Shown here: positions 5,227 through 5,945 of the stretch, one piece after another
Layout: each line of letters opens with the position of its first letter
How positions within the stretch are numbered: position 1 is the stretch's first letter
Assembly: GCA_031267995.1 (NCBI GenBank)
Contig: JAIRXZ010000019.1
Coordinates: forward strand, 1 to 5,945
Direction: 5' to 3'
Origin: Odoribacteraceae bacterium
Lineage (GTDB): Bacteria; Bacteroidota; Bacteroidia; Bacteroidales; Marinifilaceae
DNA length: 5,945 nt
Translations under genes and position numbers: made by a program
The notes under the pieces: model-generated
What the model was told of the DNA's origin: nothing
The model's database searches: none
The model's input: the letters and a program-made list of their open reading frames with translations, nothing else

Positions 5227-5945
5227 TGAGAAGGATATTTCTGGCGATGTGCCTGCTCGCGGCGACGATGTCGCTGACGGCGCAGGAGGAGAGGATGGCG
5301 AGGGATTCGTATGACCCGCTGGTGCCGCAATTGTTCGCGGTGGATAATAAAAACAATGTCTTCGCGGGGATCAATAGCGTGGATAACACGGTGGATCTGA
5401 TGCGCGTAGAGGGGGGCGAGCTGGCGCGCTACGCCTCCTTCCCGGTGGACGTCGTCAAGAAACGGCACGACACGCACCGCATCTATCGCCCCAAGAGCGT
5501 GGCGATTTACGAGGGACGCGTGGTGTTCCTCGCCTCGCAGCGCGACAGCTGTTACCTCTCCGTCCTGGATCTCCAGGGCAATCAGGTGCAGCGGCTCGTC
5601 TTTGCCGGCGCCGCCAACGCCTTTAGTTACAGTCCGGAGGCGCGCGAGTTGTATATCTCCGGCGAGGGAACAACGGGCTACGACGTGGCCGCGTTGAAGG
5701 TGATCGTCGAGGAGGGAGCGATGAGCCTGACGCCCCTCGCGTCCCGCCACTACCGCAAGCCGAAGATGGCCGAGCAGATCGGGAAGGCCGACCCGCTGGG
5801 CATCGGCATGGCCGCCATCGCGATGAGCGTGGTGTTCCTGGGGTTGCTGCTGCTTTACCTCGTGTTCAAGCAGATAGGCAAGACGCTTGTCGCCCGCCAC
5901 TCCCGCGGTCAGAAGCCAAAGCAGGTGAAGGCGCCCGTCGCCGAG
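5223..5945 (+). CDS. OadG-like sodium-pump decarboxylase gamma subunit with large periplasmic domain, 3' truncated by window edge
   Basis: The frame runs open from ATG 5223 (or the adjacent ATG 5226) to the window end, giving 241 residues without a stop. Residues 1-20 form a signal peptide (MRR, a hydrophobic stretch, then SLTA before Gln21, a typical Bacteroidetes cleavage site). Residues 21-190 form a predicted periplasmic region I do not recognise. A membrane helix follows at about 193-215 (GMAAIAMSVVFLGLLLLYLVF), then a basic cytoplasmic tail. The helix has the look of the OadG/MmdD family: a glycine start and the VVFLGLLLLYLVF run. OadG subunits help assemble the decarboxylase and tether the carboxyltransferase to the membrane. 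The 4-nt overlap with mmdA supports this role. Plain OadG proteins are only about 80-120 residues, so the N-terminal domain is an addition; Bacteroides homologues also carry extra N-terminal domains, in some cases lamin-tail-like as I recall. The assignment rests on helix and context and is inferred. Confidence 0.75.
   Translation, partial: MMRRIFLAMCLLAATMSLTAQEERMARDSYDPLVPQLFAVDNKNNVFAGINSVDNTVDLMRVEGGELARYASFPVDVVKKRHDTHRIYRPKSVAIYEGRVVFLASQRDSCYLSVLDLQGNQVQRLVFAGAANAFSYSPEARELYISGEGTTGYDVAALKVIVEEGAMSLTPLASRHYRKPKMAEQIGKADPLGIGMAAIAMSVVFLGLLLLYLVFKQIGKTLVARHSRGQKPKQVKAPVAE

Noticed and set aside
5085..5900. A 271-codon open frame on the - strand opposite the end of mmdA and the OadG-like gene
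   Set aside because: The + strand gene here has a signal peptide, a membrane helix and a 4-nt overlap with mmdA, while the - strand product is His/Arg-rich with no domain.
1..5945. Search for a new defence, mobile or RNA-based system
   Set aside because: Every stretch is accounted for by conserved housekeeping or metabolic genes apart from one 196-bp gap. No direct repeats, inverted-repeat ends, tRNA-like or array-like patterns were seen by eye.

Overview
The window is a compact block of housekeeping and central-metabolism genes, all on the + strand. It reads best as chromosome of a high-GC member of the Bacteroidales (phylum Bacteroidota). Three things support this. The carboxyltransferase protein matches the Bacteroidetes methylmalonyl-CoA decarboxylase alpha / propionyl-CoA carboxylase beta type along its whole length, including a C-terminus ending in KKHSNIPL. 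The genes sppA, lpxK and a purine nucleoside phosphorylase are chained as in Bacteroides and its relatives. Translation starts lack Shine-Dalgarno motifs and are AT-rich instead, next to one Bacteroidetes-like -7 promoter element. The genus cannot be fixed; the strong G+C bias at third codon positions is unusual for Bacteroides itself and fits a higher-GC family.

Layout. Positions 1-2761 hold one tightly packed run: the C-terminal half of signal peptide peptidase SppA (cut by the window start), LpxK (lipid A 4'-kinase) and a trimeric-type purine nucleoside phosphorylase. SppA and LpxK are separated by 3 nt, and LpxK and the phosphorylase overlap by 17 nt. A 196-bp gap (2762-2957) follows, the only real intergenic region. 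It changes sharply from a very G-rich half to a pyrimidine-rich and then AT-rich half that carries a likely promoter. Positions 2958-5945 hold a second run: TrmD (tRNA m1G37 methyltransferase), the carboxyltransferase MmdA one base later, and an OadG-type membrane subunit that overlaps MmdA by 4 nt and runs off the window end.

How the genes work together. SppA and LpxK both serve the cell envelope (signal-peptide degradation, lipid A assembly), while the phosphorylase performs purine salvage. MmdA and the OadG-like protein are two subunits of a predicted biotin-dependent, sodium-pumping methylmalonyl-CoA decarboxylase, used in the succinate-to-propionate pathway. The biotin carrier and the membrane beta subunit are expected just beyond the right edge. 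TrmD is unrelated and appears to share its transcript with them.

I see no mobile element, CRISPR array, RNA gene, defence system or obvious new system. The least ordinary item is the periplasmic region of the OadG-like subunit, which I do not recognise and which has a repeat pattern resembling beta-propeller blades.
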